Program-made: the position numbers and the translations under genes
NCBI RefSeq assembly: GCF_900106995.1
Contig: NZ_FNOK01000030.1
Coordinates: 45,352-109,351 of the forward strand
Origin: Saccharopolyspora shandongensis
GTDB taxonomy: Bacteria > Actinomycetota > Actinomycetes > Mycobacteriales > Pseudonocardiaceae
DNA: 64,000 nucleotides
Direction of reading: 5' to 3'
The notes under the pieces: generated by a model
The model's database searches: none
The model's input: the letters and a program-made list of their open reading frames with translations, nothing else
What the model was told of the DNA's origin: nothing
Shown here: positions 12,801-27,800 of the stretch, in pieces
Layout: every line of letters begins with the position of its first letter
How positions within the stretch are numbered: the first letter of the stretch is position 1

Positions 12801-15800
12801 AGGAGCAGTCCGGCCAGAACATCCTCGACGTCACCGGGGTGCTCCGCGGTCAGGGCGAGTTCAAGCAGGCGGACTCGTCGCCGAGTTCCGGCGTGCTGGC
12901 CCCGGGAGCATCGGTCGGATACGTCCACGTGTCGCAGGACCACTCCGAGACGTCGGTGCAGAACCACTCCGCCGGTTCCTACGGCGCGATCCGCGGCCCG
13001 GTCGGCGTCTTCGACGGAAATGTCCAGGTCACCGTCAAGATCGTCCGCAAGCTCGGCTTCGACGCCGAGCAGCTGACCGACGTCCACGGCGAGGAGATCG
13101 CGAAGGTCGTAGTCGCGCGGCCGGTCGCGGTCCGCAAGATCGCGGAGGAGACCTTCCTGCCGCCCGGCAGCACCGAATCCCTTGGCGCCGAGCACGGCAT
13201 CCGGGCGCTGCCCGCCGCGGCCGGGAATCCCGACGACCTCGCGAAGTGGCGGCAGGACGCGGAACGCAGCCTCTCGCTGCCCGGCTCGGGCGACTTCTCG
13301 ATCGAGCACTACTTCGGCATGGTCAAGACGCTCCGCGCGGCGGCGAAGCTAGCGCTGGTCGACTCCGGGGTGAGCATCGACACCCGGATCGCGCTCGCGG
13401 TGGACAACGCCATCACCCCGGCCACGGTGAAGGCGGGCCTGCCCACCATGCGGTCGGGGCGCTTCAGCTTCCCGGTCGCCGGTCTCGACCGGATCGTCGA
13501 GCTGCACGCCCGCCTCCGGCCCGACCCGAAGCTGGCGTCCGCCAGCGGCCGGGTCGAGATGGACGGCTTCCTCGGGGAAGGCGAGAGCGACGCGGTCGGC
13601 CTCAGCGCCGGCAGTGCCTACTCGTCCAGCGTGTTCGCCCGCGGCGGAGGCGCAAGCGAGCACCCGCAGGACGCGGCGCAGGAACCCTTCGGTTCGGTGC
13701 AGATGGTCGGCGTGGCGGAGCGGTCGGGCCCGTCGACCCGGCCGGATCTGGTGCTCAACGCCTCGGCGACCACCGAGAACACCGCCGGCCGCGACCCCAA
13801 GGCCACGCACCGCGTGACGCACCCCGAACTGACCAGCCGCGGCCTGCTGGCCGACGTCGAATTCCGCGCCGTGGCGAAGAAACCGGGTGGCGGATCGGAG
13901 ACCGGCGTCGCCGAGCTGGCCGTCGACAACGCCTACCTGGTCCGCATGCGGGACGCGGCGGCCGAACAGCTGGCCGGGAAACTCCCGTCGGCGCTGGCGA
14001 AATCGGTCGCCGACCTCGCCCGCGCGAGCAAGGCGTGGGCGGACGCGGTCGGCGCCGTCGAATCGGCGCTCGCCACGGGCGCGGACGTCGCACAGCTGCG
14101 AGCTGCGGCGAGCGAGGCGGAAACCGCTTGGTGGGCGGCGAAGGCGAAGTACCACGAGGACCTCGTGGCCGCCCAGGAGCTGGAGCGGCACTCCGCACTC
14201 GACCTCGCGAGAGCCCAGCAGTCCGCGGAAGCGGAGGAGCGCTTCCAGGGCGTCACCGGCGCGATCCGCCCCATCGCCCCGCCGCCGTTCCTGGCCGGCT
14301 TGGACCACCGCGACCTCGCGCCGGACCGGCAGGTGGCCTTCTTCGAGGCCCTCGACCTCGGTCGGCCCGCGCCAGACACCGTCGAGCCTGCTTCGCGGCC
14401 GGACACCGTCGTCACCACTGTGGATCGCGAGCTGGTGAAGGCCGTCCACGTGCCGATGCTGGGCGGGCCGGTCGTCGACGAGACGACGTGGGAGAACCTG
14501 GAGATCACCGCGCGCACCGCGCGCGAGCAGGGCTGGACGCCGGTGCTGCTGACCGACGTTCCCCGCGAGTTGTTCGCGGCGGCCAGGACGGTCTCCACCG
14601 GGCTGGACGCGGTCCGCGCCATGGACCGGCGCGCGCACGAGCTGGGTTTCGTCGTGGTGAACGTCGACGAGATCTTCAGCAGCGAGTCGCCGATGACGGC
14701 CCAGGACGCGTTCTCGGCGGCGCTGGACAACGAGATCGACGCCGGCCGCGATCTGGCGCGCTCGATCCTCATCACCGAGGTGCTGAGGCGCTTCGGCGGC
14801 GTGGTGGCGCCCGGCGAATACGCGATCCGGGACCTGTCGTCGCTGGCCACGGCGGTGGACGCGGCCAGGGGCTTTAAGATCGCCGCACCTGCGGCGGACA
14901 CGGCGCCGGTGGTGATCGCCGCGTCGCAGGGCAACCCGATCGCCGACTTCCTGGAGCGGGAACTCGTCCGTGCCGCCCGCACCGGTCGTGCGCAGACGGC
15001 GATGGAATCGGCCGTTGCCGCCGCGACGCGACTCGGCGACCTCGCGGTGGCCGACGGCGCCGAACACCGCGCGGCACCGCAGGAACCCGACCGCGTACCT
15101 ACCGGGGAAGACCTGGACACCCTCGTCGGCGAGGTCGTGGAGACCTTCGCGCGTGGCTTGCGGGCACGCGGCGATCTGGACTTCGCGGGTGTGAGTCGGT
15201 TGTTGGGCGACCACCCGCGCGGTGCGGTCGTCCTGGAGGCCGCGGTGGCCACCGTGGCGCGCAAGGCGGCGTGGCGGGACGCCATCCGCACGGTCACCTT
15301 GCCCGTTCCCGCCGACGGCGATGGCGCGGCGAAGGTGTCGGCCGAGGCGGAGAAGTGGCTAGCGATCCTCCCGGAGGCGCGGCTGACCGACCGGGGCCTG
15401 GTCGCGGGGGCGCGCTTCCACCCGGATCCCTCGCACGGCGACCTTGACTCCAGCGCGCTCGATGCCGGGCCGACGCTGCGCGACCGGGCGGCGGAGCTGG
15501 CCGTGTTGGTCCAGCACGCGCCCGAGGACCGGACCACGAGCCCGCGTTCCACCGGCCCGATCCCGGAGTCCGACGCCGAGGGCACGCTTGATCTGGCGTT
15601 GCACATCCGCGCCGCGCTGCGCGAGGACATCGACCGAGCAGGCGAACTCCGGCTGGACAAGGTCGTGTCGCTGGCGAACCGTCATGCCGAGCCCGGCCTC
15701 GTGCTGCGTGCCGCGGTCGCGGCCATCGCCGCTGACACCGACTTGGCCGAACGCGTCCGGGCCGTGGCGATCCTGCCGGTGGCGAACAGCCCTGTCATCG

Positions 15801-18800
15801 AACTGCTGGACATGCTGGTCTTCGCCGGGGGCAGGCCGGGCGACGTCTGGTTCGATGCCACGCTTGTGCCCGCCCCGGAACAGCACGCGCAGTTCCCCGG
15901 TTCGCGTCGCTCCGTGGCGCACGACTTCGAGCCGGGCACGACCGCCCCGGCGGATCTGGATCGGCTGAACACGCAGGCCGAGCAGATCGCGGACGCGATC
16001 CTCGCCCGGCACCGGGCCGGGCTGGCCATGCCGGTGGTCGTGGTCGAGGGCGGCGGTCCGGAGTTGGGGCACGCCCGACGTGAGTCCGCGGCGGCGGTGC
16101 TCGCCCTCGCGATCGACCACAACTTGGCGGCGGCGCAGGCGAATCTCGACCCGAGCGCGCGCATCGGCCGCGGCCAGGTCGGGTTCGGCATCGAGATCTC
16201 GGCAGTCGCGGACCCGGGCGAGCAGGTGATCGTCACCGTCGACGGTTCCCGGGCGCCTGAACCGGCGCCCCCGCCGGCCGTCGAGCGGCCTCGTCGGGTC
16301 AGGTTCGCCGACGAGGCCGAGCAGCACCCGGCGCCCGTCCCGGAACCGCCGGAGACGCCTTCGATCGGCGCGGAGCTGGTCGTCGAGTTCACCGACGACG
16401 GTGATCTCGTCGATTCGCCCGCAGTGGACGAGTTCTTCGCGCACCTGGTGACCTCCGGCGCCACGGACCTGGTGGTCCGCGGCGGCGGTGACCAGGGTGC
16501 GGCGCGCCGCCAAGCCGTGGCCACCGCACTGACGGCGGTGCTGGACCAGCGCCCGGGCTCGTCGCCCGGCAGGCCGAGCGTGACGATCGATCCGGCGGTG
16601 GTCGAAGGCCCGGTCACCGTGCTGGCCATGCCGCCGACCGGCCGCGAGATCATCCTCCGGCGAGACGCGGCGCCGCCGAGCACGGATGGTTCACCCGACG
16701 TGGTTCTGTCCGAGTACCTGGCCGCGCACGCCCGGCTCCGGACGGCTCGCGGCCTCGGGCGCGACCTGGTGTCTCTGGTCGTCGCGGCCCCCGAACCCGG
16801 CGCCCGGCCCGGCACGGCACTGTCCATTGAGGACGACTCTGAGGACGTCGACATCCGCGCCGCATTGGCGGACTTCGAGCGTGCCGAACGCGATCTCCAC
16901 GAGTCGGGCTACAGCTCCGCAAGCAGCAGCGGAGCGTTCTCCTCCAATGGGGTCGTGCCGGACATCTCCGGCGGCAGCGGCATCGCGAGCGATGGCAGGC
17001 CGGGGCACTGGCCCGAGGACATCGGCGACACCCAGGCGTGGCTGGCGATCGCGGAGCGCCTGCACGACGTGCCGGCGCCCGAGCAGGCGGCGGAGCGGGC
17101 CGGGCGGATCGTCGCGACCTACCACGGCGAGCGCGAGATCGACTACGACAATCCCACCGAACACGACCTGGTGTACGCCCACATCGTCAACCTCGTCGCG
17201 CACCAGCTCACCCTCGACGCGGATTCGGCAAGCCCGGAGCGCCACGCCATTCAGCTGGCGATCTACCTGCGCGGGGCGTTCGGCCCGCTGAATGTCAACC
17301 GCGACGAGTCGGGCCCGGCCCAGTACGCCGCACCGGAGCAGGAGGTCCTCCCGGCACTCGACGCGGAAGGACGGCTCAGCTATTTCGCCACCGGCCAGCT
17401 CCGGAGGCGGCCGCTGCTGGACCGCAGCGGGCGCCCTCTCGGCGTCGGGTTCTCGGGTGACGCCGACACCTCGGTCGCCAGCCTCCAGCACTACCTGGAG
17501 GGCCCCCACCGGCCGTTCTACTGGATGAACGTCTTCGGTATCGGTGCCTCCGATACGTTGCCCGGGCCCGAGGACACCCTGTCCGTGCCGGCGCCGCAGC
17601 TGAAGCTGCACGGGTGGGGCGAGTCCTTCACCGTCGCCACCCATGGCAACAGGCCGGAAGTCCGGTTCGGTCTCGCGGAGGTCGTGGTCGGCGAGGGGAA
17701 CGAGTCGGTCGACCAGCGGCATGTCGGTGTTCGAGGTGCCGTACTGGCCAACGCGGTTCTGTCGACGCCCGAGTTCCGGGCGGTCGCCGGGCTCAGCAGG
17801 CTGAGCACGATCAACCTGCTCGTCTGCAACGCGGCTCGCGACCGCGATTCGGGTGTGGCGGCCGACTTCTACAAGGTGATGCGTTCGCACTTCCCCAAGA
17901 TCGTCGTCAACGCGGCAACGCATCCGATCGGCGCGTGGGAGTACAGCGACGGCACCCGCACGGTGGTCGTGTCGGAGGGCGGCACGGTGATCACGTTCGG
18001 CGGCTCCTCGCCGGGGCAGCAGCCGACCTTGCAGGACGTCCTGCAGAAGATGGGGACCTGGCGGTCCAAGAACGAGGACGTGCGCAAGCATTACGCTGCC
18101 GAGCTCCCGCTGTTCAACGTGGTGGATCGCGCCGTGAAGATGTACGACGCGCTGCTGGTGGACCTGCGCGACAACGGCGTGCTCAACCTGCTTCGCGTGC
18201 AAGAGCAGGCGACAACGGAGGCCGCGGCGTCGGGGAACAACAGCCTGGTGTGGGTCGCCGCGATGGTGTCCCTGCGGCGCACGGCCGCTCTGCGACCCCC
18301 GCACACCCTGGTGTTCGGCCGGGTGGATCCGGAGACCGGCCGAGCCGTGTCGGTCGCGATTCCCAAGAGCGCGGCGCGCTTCCTGAAAGTCGGGTCTTCG
18401 AGCCGCCGCCCGGACGGGCACCTCGTCGCCGACGTCCAGTGGGAGCTCAAGGGCATCGCCACCGAGCGCGACCGCACCCCGACACTCGACGCCGTCCTGA
18501 GTGACCTGCAGGGTTGGGGCGCTCTGCACGAGGACATGCGGAAGCTCTACGCGGCCGAGCTTCCGCTGCACAGCGTGGTGGACCGCGCGTTCACGACCTA
18601 CCACGCCTTGCTCCCCGGCCTGCGTGAAAACGGCGTGCTGAACCTGGTCGACATGCGTGACCTGGCGGCAGGTGGGGCTGCTGCGGGGCACACGGACTTG
18701 GTTTGGGCCGCCGTGCTCACGGCTTTGCGAGGCACGTCTGGCGTGCAGCCGTTGAGCGCCGTGGTCGCCGGCCGGGTGGAACCGGATACCGGGCTCTACG

Positions 18801-21800
18801 CCCAGGTGGAGGTGCCGGGCGGGGCGGCGGAGCTGCTGGAGATCGGCACCGCCGAACTGGGTGCGAACGGCTACGGCCTCGCTGCCGCAAGTTGGGCGAG
18901 CAGGACGGAATCCGCCGTCGCATCGGGACAGGCGGTCCCGGTCCGGGCGGAATCGCTTGCTGCGCCGGGGACTGGCGGACGGAACTCGTCCAAGTTGGCG
19001 GAGAGTTCCGCCGCATTCGATTCGGTCCGTCGGCCATCCTCGGGACTCCTGGACGAAGCGCTGGTCCTGCTGCGTGACGAGGAGGTGGTGCCGAACCTAG
19101 CCAAGCAGCGCGACGGATTCCCCGTGACGGCCGACGAAGCGTGGGCGAACTACAAGAACGCCTACGCCGCGCTGCGCGATTCGTACGGCTTGTCCGTCGA
19201 CAACGCGGATCCGGGATTCGACGGTGCCGCATCGGGCTGGACGGGGCAGTCGGTGGTTCTCGACTTCCGCCGGTCGGACGCCGAGGCCCGCAGGTGGGGC
19301 TTCGATCCGGCGAACCCGGCCGACGTGGCGGAGCACCTGGCCGCCGTGGCGCGCGAAGCAGGCATCGAGCCCGAACCGGTCCATGAGGAAGTGCTGAGCG
19401 CTGCTCAGGCCGCGCTCGACGCGAACGAGGTCCGGCGCGAGCGGGAGAGCGAGGCCGAGCGGGCCTTGGAAGCTCTGGAGGCGGACCGAGCTCCTCTCGA
19501 CGAGGTGCTTCGGAGTGCGGAAGCGGACCTGGAACGGGCACGCGCTGCCAGGGCGACCGCCGCAGATTCGCTGACCGACGCGGAGAACGACCACCAGGAC
19601 CGGATGGCGGCGCTGGCGGACGCCGAGGCGGACATCGACCGCCGCTTCAAGGAAACGGCCGACCTCGATCCGGCCACGCTGGACGACCTGGCCCGCGAGC
19701 TGGACCGGGTCCGGGCCGAGCGGAGCGAATCGGCCACCCGGCTCGCCGCGGCGCGTGCGGAGGTGGCCGAAGCCGACGCGCACGTCGACCGCTTGCGCGC
19801 CCAGGCGGACCAGGCGGCCCGGGATCTCGTTCCGTTCCAGGAGCGGATCGCCGACCTGGCGGCGGAAGCCGAGGACGCCCGCGCCGCGTGGCGGAGTGCG
19901 GAGCTGGATCTGCAGCGGCAGGCCTCCAACCGCACCAATCAATCCGATGTGGACTTCGATGTGCCGCCGAATGTCACCGAGGTGCGGTCGCCGTCCGGGG
20001 TCGTCGTGTCGCCCGAGCAGGTCGAGGCGCTGCGCGAGGCCTACAAGTGGGAGCGGGCCGCCTTCGACGATCTGCCGTCCGAGCAGCGTGCCGCCCTGAT
20101 CACCGAAGCCGCGGACGAGGTCGCGCACGTCGTGCAGCTGCCGAAGTTCGACGAGACGGCGTACACGCCCGCGGACCGGAACTACCAGGCGCTGTACGGG
20201 CTGGTCGTGCGGTCGGTCGCGGCGAAGTCGCTGGCCCTGCGGGAGGGCGAGCCGGAATCCGCGACGCCGATGGCCGAGATCGCCGGGGAAATCGCGCGTC
20301 CGCTGGGCATTCGCCGGACCCGAGGGGGTCTGCCGCCCGGCCGGGGCAGGCGGCCCGACGCCGCGCCGCCGCCGGGCATCGCTCCCGTAGAGGTCGTCTT
20401 CGCCTCAGGTGTGATGAAGCTGCGCGAGCAGCCGGCGGACCTCCAGCGGGTACAGGAGCTCGCGCGCGAGGTTGCCCAGGCGGCCATCCGCGCGGCAGGT
20501 GCCGGTCGGCCCCTTCCCCGGATCACCATCACCGGGCATTTCGCACCCACTCCCGGCAACTCCGCCGCCGAAGCTATGCTCTCCCGCTTCAAGGACGTGG
20601 AGAAGGCGTTCCGCAAGGAACTCGAACGGGCGATCGGAGACCGGTCGCGGCACGGCGTTTCGGCCAAGGACATCGCCATCCGGGACCACGCGAGCCAGTC
20701 CGGGACCGGCGCAGCCGACCCCCGCCGGACGGTGCGCATAGACGTCGACGAACTCCCGGACGCGGTTCCGTCGACGAGCGCCTACCGGCCCTGGAGCGGC
20801 GAAGCCTGGACCCGGGCCCAGATCGTCTACTCGGAGCGCGCCGCGGAGTTCGAGCGCAGGCTGGCCCGCTTCCTCGCCGGCCTCGACAGCGTGAACCGGG
20901 AAGTGGGCAGGCTCGTGCAGCTGGTGTGGGACGACATGCCACCCCGGCGGCGACACCTCCTGGCCCGAGGCCGAAAGCACTACGCCGGTGCGGTCCCACT
21001 CACGGTCGAGCACGTCGAAGCCGTGGTCCGCAACGGCAACATCCGGGAACGGATGTGGTTGCTGATGAGGCGCACCCGGCTGGTCAACGAGCTCGGTGAC
21101 TCGGCGCCCAGTGTTCCGAACCATCGGCAGGAGCACGAGCAGCTCCACCGAAACGACCGGTACGCCGAGCTCGTCAGGATCCTGGACGACCGAACCCTGA
21201 GTCCCCGGGTGCGCGACACCGCACTCCGGGAGCTCGACGGGATCACCGGCGAAAGGCCCCGGGCGAACGAGGTCTTCCCACCGCTGAGCGAGGCCGAACG
21301 GTCCGTCGGGGTGCACTCCGACGGCACGGTCAACTGGCATTCGGCGCGCCTGGCGGAGCCGGTCATGGTGGGCAACGTCGACGACGACATCAGCCTGCAC
21401 CGCCTCGGCCAGCGCTCTGGCGCACTGGTGTGGACCGGGACCTCGGGCACCGCGCACCGGATGGCGCGGATCGTCGAGCAGGTGGCGGCGCGCGCGAACG
21501 TCTCCGTCGACTTCGGCCTGCTCCGCCTGGCGGCGTTGGCCACGTTCATCCCTGCGGGAGCGCACTCGTTCCACGAGGTCATGCGCGGATTCGGCTTCGC
21601 GAGGCCGGAACTGGAATACCACGACAACTGGGGCCGGTATCGCACCCTGCACCCGCTGACCGAGGACTTCCTGCGCCGCAACGTCGCGGTGGGCGGCAAG
21701 TTCCCCGACGAGTACGCGGTGGAGGTGCTCGACTGGGCCCAGATGCGGGACACCACCTCGCGGCCCGCGGTCACCTGGCTCTCCGGGACCGACGACCTCG

Positions 21801-24800
21801 GTGGCGAGCACCGCTTCACCGCGGAACAGGTCCGCTCGATGGAGTTCCAAGCCGCAGACGGATCGACCCTGGGAGTGTCCTTCGGCGGCCGGAGATCGGC
21901 GGGTACCGCGGTGGACTGGGCCGCCTCCGAAGGGCTGCACCGCACCCTGCGGCTCGCCCCCGGCGCCACCCCCACCCGCCCGGGCCGGTGGGCCGACATC
22001 GCGTCGCCCTGGACGTACGGGTCGCTGGCGGACACGCGTCCGTTCGTCGTCGACCTCCGAGGCTACGACGGGCACGTGTCGATCCCCGGGCGGCACGAGG
22101 ACATCCGAATCGCGATTTCGCCGGGCACGCTCGCCTCGGCCGTCCTCGGTTCCGGCACGTTCCGGCGGGCGCTCGCGGACACCGGTGCGCCGCTGGGGTC
22201 GCTCGTCCTGCTCGTCGACGAAGGCATGGGCGGAACGGATTCGTCGAGTCCCGCGGCTGCATTCGCGAGAGCCGGGCGTCGAGCGGGCTACGAGCTGTCG
22301 GTGTGGGTGCCGACCACCGGTGTGGCATTGTCGAGCCAGCGGTCGCCGTTGGGATTCCTGCCGCCGGCCGCGGTTATCCGCGCCGGTGGCGAGTGGATGC
22401 ACACCGGCCGCCGCGCCGACATCTACCAGGTGTTGGCGGAACTGGCCGACCCCGGCACCGTGGAGCTGCCCGAACACCTCCGCCCGGTGGTGCGAAGCGT
22501 CCGCGACGCGGTCGACGTCCTGTGGACGTCGGTGCGGGATACCGGGAACCTCGACCTGACGTCCATCTCCTGGGGGCCAGGGGAGTCCGCGCGGGCCGCG
22601 AGCTTCCGCTGGATCGCGCTGATCGAACACCTGAGCGCCGACCCCGAGTTCCGCCGCGCCGTCCGGTGGATGACCGACATGGGCCGCGACGAAGACGGGA
22701 ACTGGCGGGTGGTGCGGTTGCCCGATGCGGCTCGCGTCCGCATCGTCGTCGAGGGCAAGGGGTTCTGGCGGCGAGGCGACCGCGACGAGGTCATGTCGGT
22801 GACGCGCCCGGTGCGGCTGCTCGAACCGAAGGAACCCGAGACGACGCAGGTGAACTTCGCCGGGTTCATCGCGCAGCCGGTCAACGCGACCTTCCAGCAC
22901 GAGCAGGCAACCGGGTACGCAGTCCGCCCCTCGCAGGAGCTGAGCGCCCTCGCCGGATGGCTGCTCGAAGCGACGATCGAACTCGGCGTGGACGGATACC
23001 ACCCACCCGCGGCCTCGATCACGGCTTACGGCTACGCGGCGACGCCCGCGGAGCGCACCGGTGAGTGGTGGGCCGGTCTGGTCCAGGACCGCCTGCGCGA
23101 ACTCATCGCGGCGAACGCCGGGCGGTTCGAGATGGACGGCAACCTCCCGACCATCAACATCTGGCAGATGGTGCCCACCTCCGGAATCACCGGCGAGCAG
23201 GTCACCTCGACGCAGGCATGGGCCACCGTCACGGCGTCAGTCGCCCCGCAACCCCCGCGCGAACAGCTGTCGGAGGGCTCGTACCCCGCCGTCGATCCGA
23301 GGCTGACGAGGCAGTGGGAGCGCACGTTCCAGCGCGCCAGGCGAGCCGTCGACGCGCTGCCGCAGCACATGCGCGACCACGTCCTGCGCTCGGCGGCGGA
23401 AATCATGGCGCCCCGCCACCAGGCCCCGCCCGTGGCGCGGACGGAGTTGTCGCCCAACGAGGCGGCCTACCGCTGGCTCTACGACCAGATGCTCTACGTG
23501 GTGGCCGATCAGGTGTGGCTCTCGGTCGCGCACGGGCAGCACCCCCGGCAGGGACGGGCAGGCGCGGTCTCCGAGGAGTTGCGCGGGATCTTCCGCACGC
23601 AGCGGACGCGCGGGGCCCCCGGCGCCGGGCGCAGGTCCGAAGCGGTCCCGGGGTCGCCGGACGCGGGGCCGTCGACCGCGCACCGATCGACCGCCGCGGC
23701 CGACTGGGACCTGGCCCGGATCCGGTACTCGGAGGCGGCGCAGGTCTACGAGCAGCGGCTCGCCGCCCACTTGGCGACGTTGCCCGCGGTCAACGCCGAA
23801 CTGGGCAAGATCGCCGACCTGATCTGGACGACTACGCCCAAGCGTGACCGCGCTTGGCTGCTGGGCGGCTCACCGGTGCTGCCCGGCAGCGTTCCCCAGA
23901 CGATCGAGCACCTGCGTGCCGTGGTCGAGGGCGGAAACGTCCGGGAGCGCGTGCTCCTGCTGTTCAACCGGGCGCAGGCGAGCGGCTACTTCGGCGAGTC
24001 GGCAGTGCGGCTTCCCGGCCGTGCCATCGAAGACGCACAGCGCCCCGTCGACATCGGCTACCACGAGTACCTGAACGTCCTGGAAGATCCGGAGCTCGAC
24101 CCCGAGGCCAGGGCGCAGCGGCTGGCGCGCGTGGACCGCGCCTTCCTCGACAGCCGGATCCACCCCGACGAAATCGAGCCGCCGCTCAGCGCCGCCGAAA
24201 GGTCCCTCGCGCTGGGGCCCGACGGATATCTGAACTGGCGGATCGGCTTCCTGCTGAAACCGATCCGCATGGAGGAGGCCCTGCAGCAGACCGGTCAGCG
24301 CACCGGCGCGCTGGTGTGGACGGGCACGTCGGGAACCGCGGACTTCATCGTGCAGGTCGTCGCGCAGATCGCGGCCAAGGCGGGCGTGCCGGTCGACTTC
24401 GGGTTGCTGCGGCTGGCCCTGCTGGCTGTGCTCATCCAGACCGGCAGCCACACGTTCCACGAGGTCATGCGCGGCGCCATGTTCGCCCGGCCGGAGCTGG
24501 AGTACCACGACGACTGGCGCAGGTACCGCTCGCTGGCCCCGCTCACCGAGCAGGAACTGCGCGAGCGCGTGGCGGTGGACGGCAAGTTCCCGGACGAGCA
24601 CCTGCTGGAATCCCTGGACCTCCCCGACGCGCCCGACGCCGGCCCGAGCGAGCCGCCGGTCGGCGACATGGGCAGGCACCTGTCCGGCACGGACGAGAAC
24701 GGCGCAGTGGTCGGCTTCCCGGCGCACGACGTCGTCTCCGCCGAGCTGGCGGGCGTGGACGGCTCGACCCGCGGCATGACCTTCGGCGGCGCGCCCGAGA

Positions 24801-27800
24801 TCCGGCAGGCCACCGACTGGATCTCCTCGACAGGTGCGGACCGCACGATCGTCCTCCCCGCGGACTCGGTCCCCGACCGAGGTTCCGGCTCGCGGAGCGA
24901 ACCGTCACCCTGGACCTACGCCGGATTCGATCCGATCAGGACGTTCGTGGTCGACCTGCGCGGCGTGAACGGCAGCGTCGAGGTCCACACCGGCGCGGGC
25001 GCGCGGCGCATCCGGCTCGGCCTCGAATCGATGCCCTTGGCGGTCCTCGGTTCCGCGGTCTTCCAGCGCGCGCGGACCGAGTCGGCCGACGCGATCAAGG
25101 CGGTCGTCCTGCTCCTCGAACCAGGTGGCCCGGACTCTGCGACCGTGGCTGCGGTGTTCGCCGAGGGATTCCGGCGGGCCGGCACGCCCCTGACGGTGTA
25201 CGTCCCGTCGACCGGTGTGGCATTGTCCGGGCCCAACCTGCCGTTCGGGAACCTGCCGCCCGCCGCGGTCGTCGTGGACGGTGGTTCCTGGGTGTCTGCG
25301 GGAGAACCGACCGATCTGGACGCCGTGCTGTCCGCATTGGCATCGCAGGAGGCCGCCGGCGACCTCGGCAACGTCATCCGAAGCACCAGGGAGATGGTCA
25401 ACGGACTGACCTCGCGACTGGGCCGCAACGGAGGCGCGCTCGACATCGCGGCGGTGGACCACTTCAACGCGCCGGCGGAGGACCGCTCCGCCAGGCTGGC
25501 CTGGACCGCGACGCTGACGCACTTGGCGGCGAGGCCGGACGTGGTCGCCGCCGTCGGCGCGGTGATCGACCGCTCGCAGCAGGACGGCCGCTGGATTCCC
25601 GTCCGCCTGCCGGAGGCCGCCGAGGCCCGGCTGGAGTTCACCGGCAAGGGCAACTGGAAGGCGTCCTCCAACGGTTCCCAACCGGGCGCGTCTCGGCCGG
25701 CGCGGTTGTTGCCGCCGGGCGAGCACCGGCCCGCCGGGATTCCGGTCGGTTACGCCAAATCCCCGACGACCGTCCGCTTCCTGGGAACCGATGTGCGCGA
25801 GTCGCGGGAGCTGCTCAACCTGGCTACCTGGATAGCGCAGGCCGCGCTGGAACTCGCCGCCGACGGCCACGCACGGCTGCGGGTCGAGATAGAGGGAACC
25901 GGGCACGGCTCGGTGGGCCGTCGGCAGAAGTCGGGCGTGGAGACCGGGATGAAGCGCGCCACCGCCGTTCGCGACTACCTGCGGGAGCAGATCGCGGACG
26001 AACTCGTGACGTTCGGGCCTCCGGCCGGGACGGTGCATCACCCTGTCGACCTGCGCCTGCTGCTGCCGGCCGACGCGCTTTCCGGGCGGTACGTGGCGGA
26101 TGCCGACGAACCGGTGGGGGCGACGGTCTCCGTCCGGGTGGTCGGCGCGGACGATCCCACCGTGCTTCCCAGCCGATCCACAGTGGACTACCCGGCCGTC
26201 GATCCGGCGGTGGAAGAGCGCTGGGCGTACTCCTTCGCGCTGGCCAGGGCCGCGGTGGACGCCGAGCCCGACAGGCAGGACCTGATCGGGCTGGCGGGCC
26301 GGATCGTGGCGGAGCGGCACCAGGCGCCGCCGCACTTCGTGGCGACGGCCCCCGCGTACCACCGCGTGCTCACGGGGATCACCTACCTCGTGGCGAACCG
26401 GCTGCGCCTCGACGCGCAACGCCCGGCCGCCGAACGGCTGGGCAACGCCCGCGCGGTATCCGAGGAACTGCGCGCCGCCTTCGGCTCGCGCCGAGTCAGC
26501 GGCGCGACCGGCGGCGCCCGCATCGACGACGTCGCGGAGTCGGGTACCGCCTTGTCGGCTCCGAACCAGGTTCACCCGGGCGGCCTCCCGCCCGCCGGGG
26601 AGCACTCGCTGTCGGCGGCCGTGGCCTCGCGGCCCGCCGCCCACGCCTTCGTCGGAGACATCGACAGGTTCCGGATGGCCGCGCCGCTCAACGAGATCCG
26701 CGCGGATGGCCCGCGAGGCCCGGTGCGCGTCGACGTGCGCCGGATGGAGGTCCAGCCCGGCTCATGGGTCCGGGAGTTCGGTCTCAGGCTGTCGGTGGAG
26801 TTCGAGCGCGGCATCGAACGAGCCGACCAGGTTGCGTTCTGGCGTGATCTCACATCGGGCATCGAGGACCTGTTCAACCGCCGGACCCGGTTGCCGGTCA
26901 GCGGAGACCAGGTGCGGGTGCAACTGATCCGCATGGGCGCGCCATCCGGTGCGCACGCGCACGTGACCGTCGGCCCGGCGGGCTCTGCCGAGCTCACGGG
27001 CCGCACCACCTGGCGGCTCGGCGAGAGCAAGTACGTGCTCGCCCAGCACATCGCGGATCTGCTGGGCGCCTTCGACGGCACCGGGACCGAACCGTGGTCG
27101 GGCACGGTGCTGACGTCGCAGCAGGCCGCCGCGTTGGAGGACCTCGAAGTCGCGGGCGGGCTGGCGAGCCTGCCGCTGACCGAGGTGCCAGCCGACGACC
27201 GGGAGTGGGTTTCGGGGCAGGATCTCGCTCGAAACTACCGCTGGTTCACCGACGCCCACGTGGCTCGCATGCTCCTCTCACGTCGTGGCAAGCTCGCCGG
27301 AGCGCTGTTCACCCCGGTGCCCGCGGCCGCCGAGTGGATCACACTGCGCCAGCGTTCGACCGCGTTCTTCCTGCAGGAGTCCGCATCCCGGCGGGAAATG
27401 CCCGCCCGGCTCGCGGGCCTCGACGATGACTCCACGTTGGTCTTCGTGCTCCACGGCAGCCACAACACGGGCAGCCTGGAGGTCGATGGCATCGGTGCCG
27501 TCGACGTCCGGGCGCCGGCCTTCGTCGACACGCTCATCGCCAGCGGGATGCTGGGAGGTCTCGCGGACGGCGGCCTGGTGGTGCTGGCCTCCTGCTCCAC
27601 CGCCGGGGACCGGATGGGCGGATTCGCCCACGACGTCGCGATGCTCCTCCACGACAGGAATCTCAAGGTCCGGGTGGCGGGCGGTACCCAGATCATGGTT
27701 TCCCGGTCGGCACGGCCGGGGCTGCTCGACGGCAAGACGCCGTCGCTCGTCGTCGCCGAGGGCGGGCATCTGAACGTCTACGGGGCCACGACCGCCGCAG

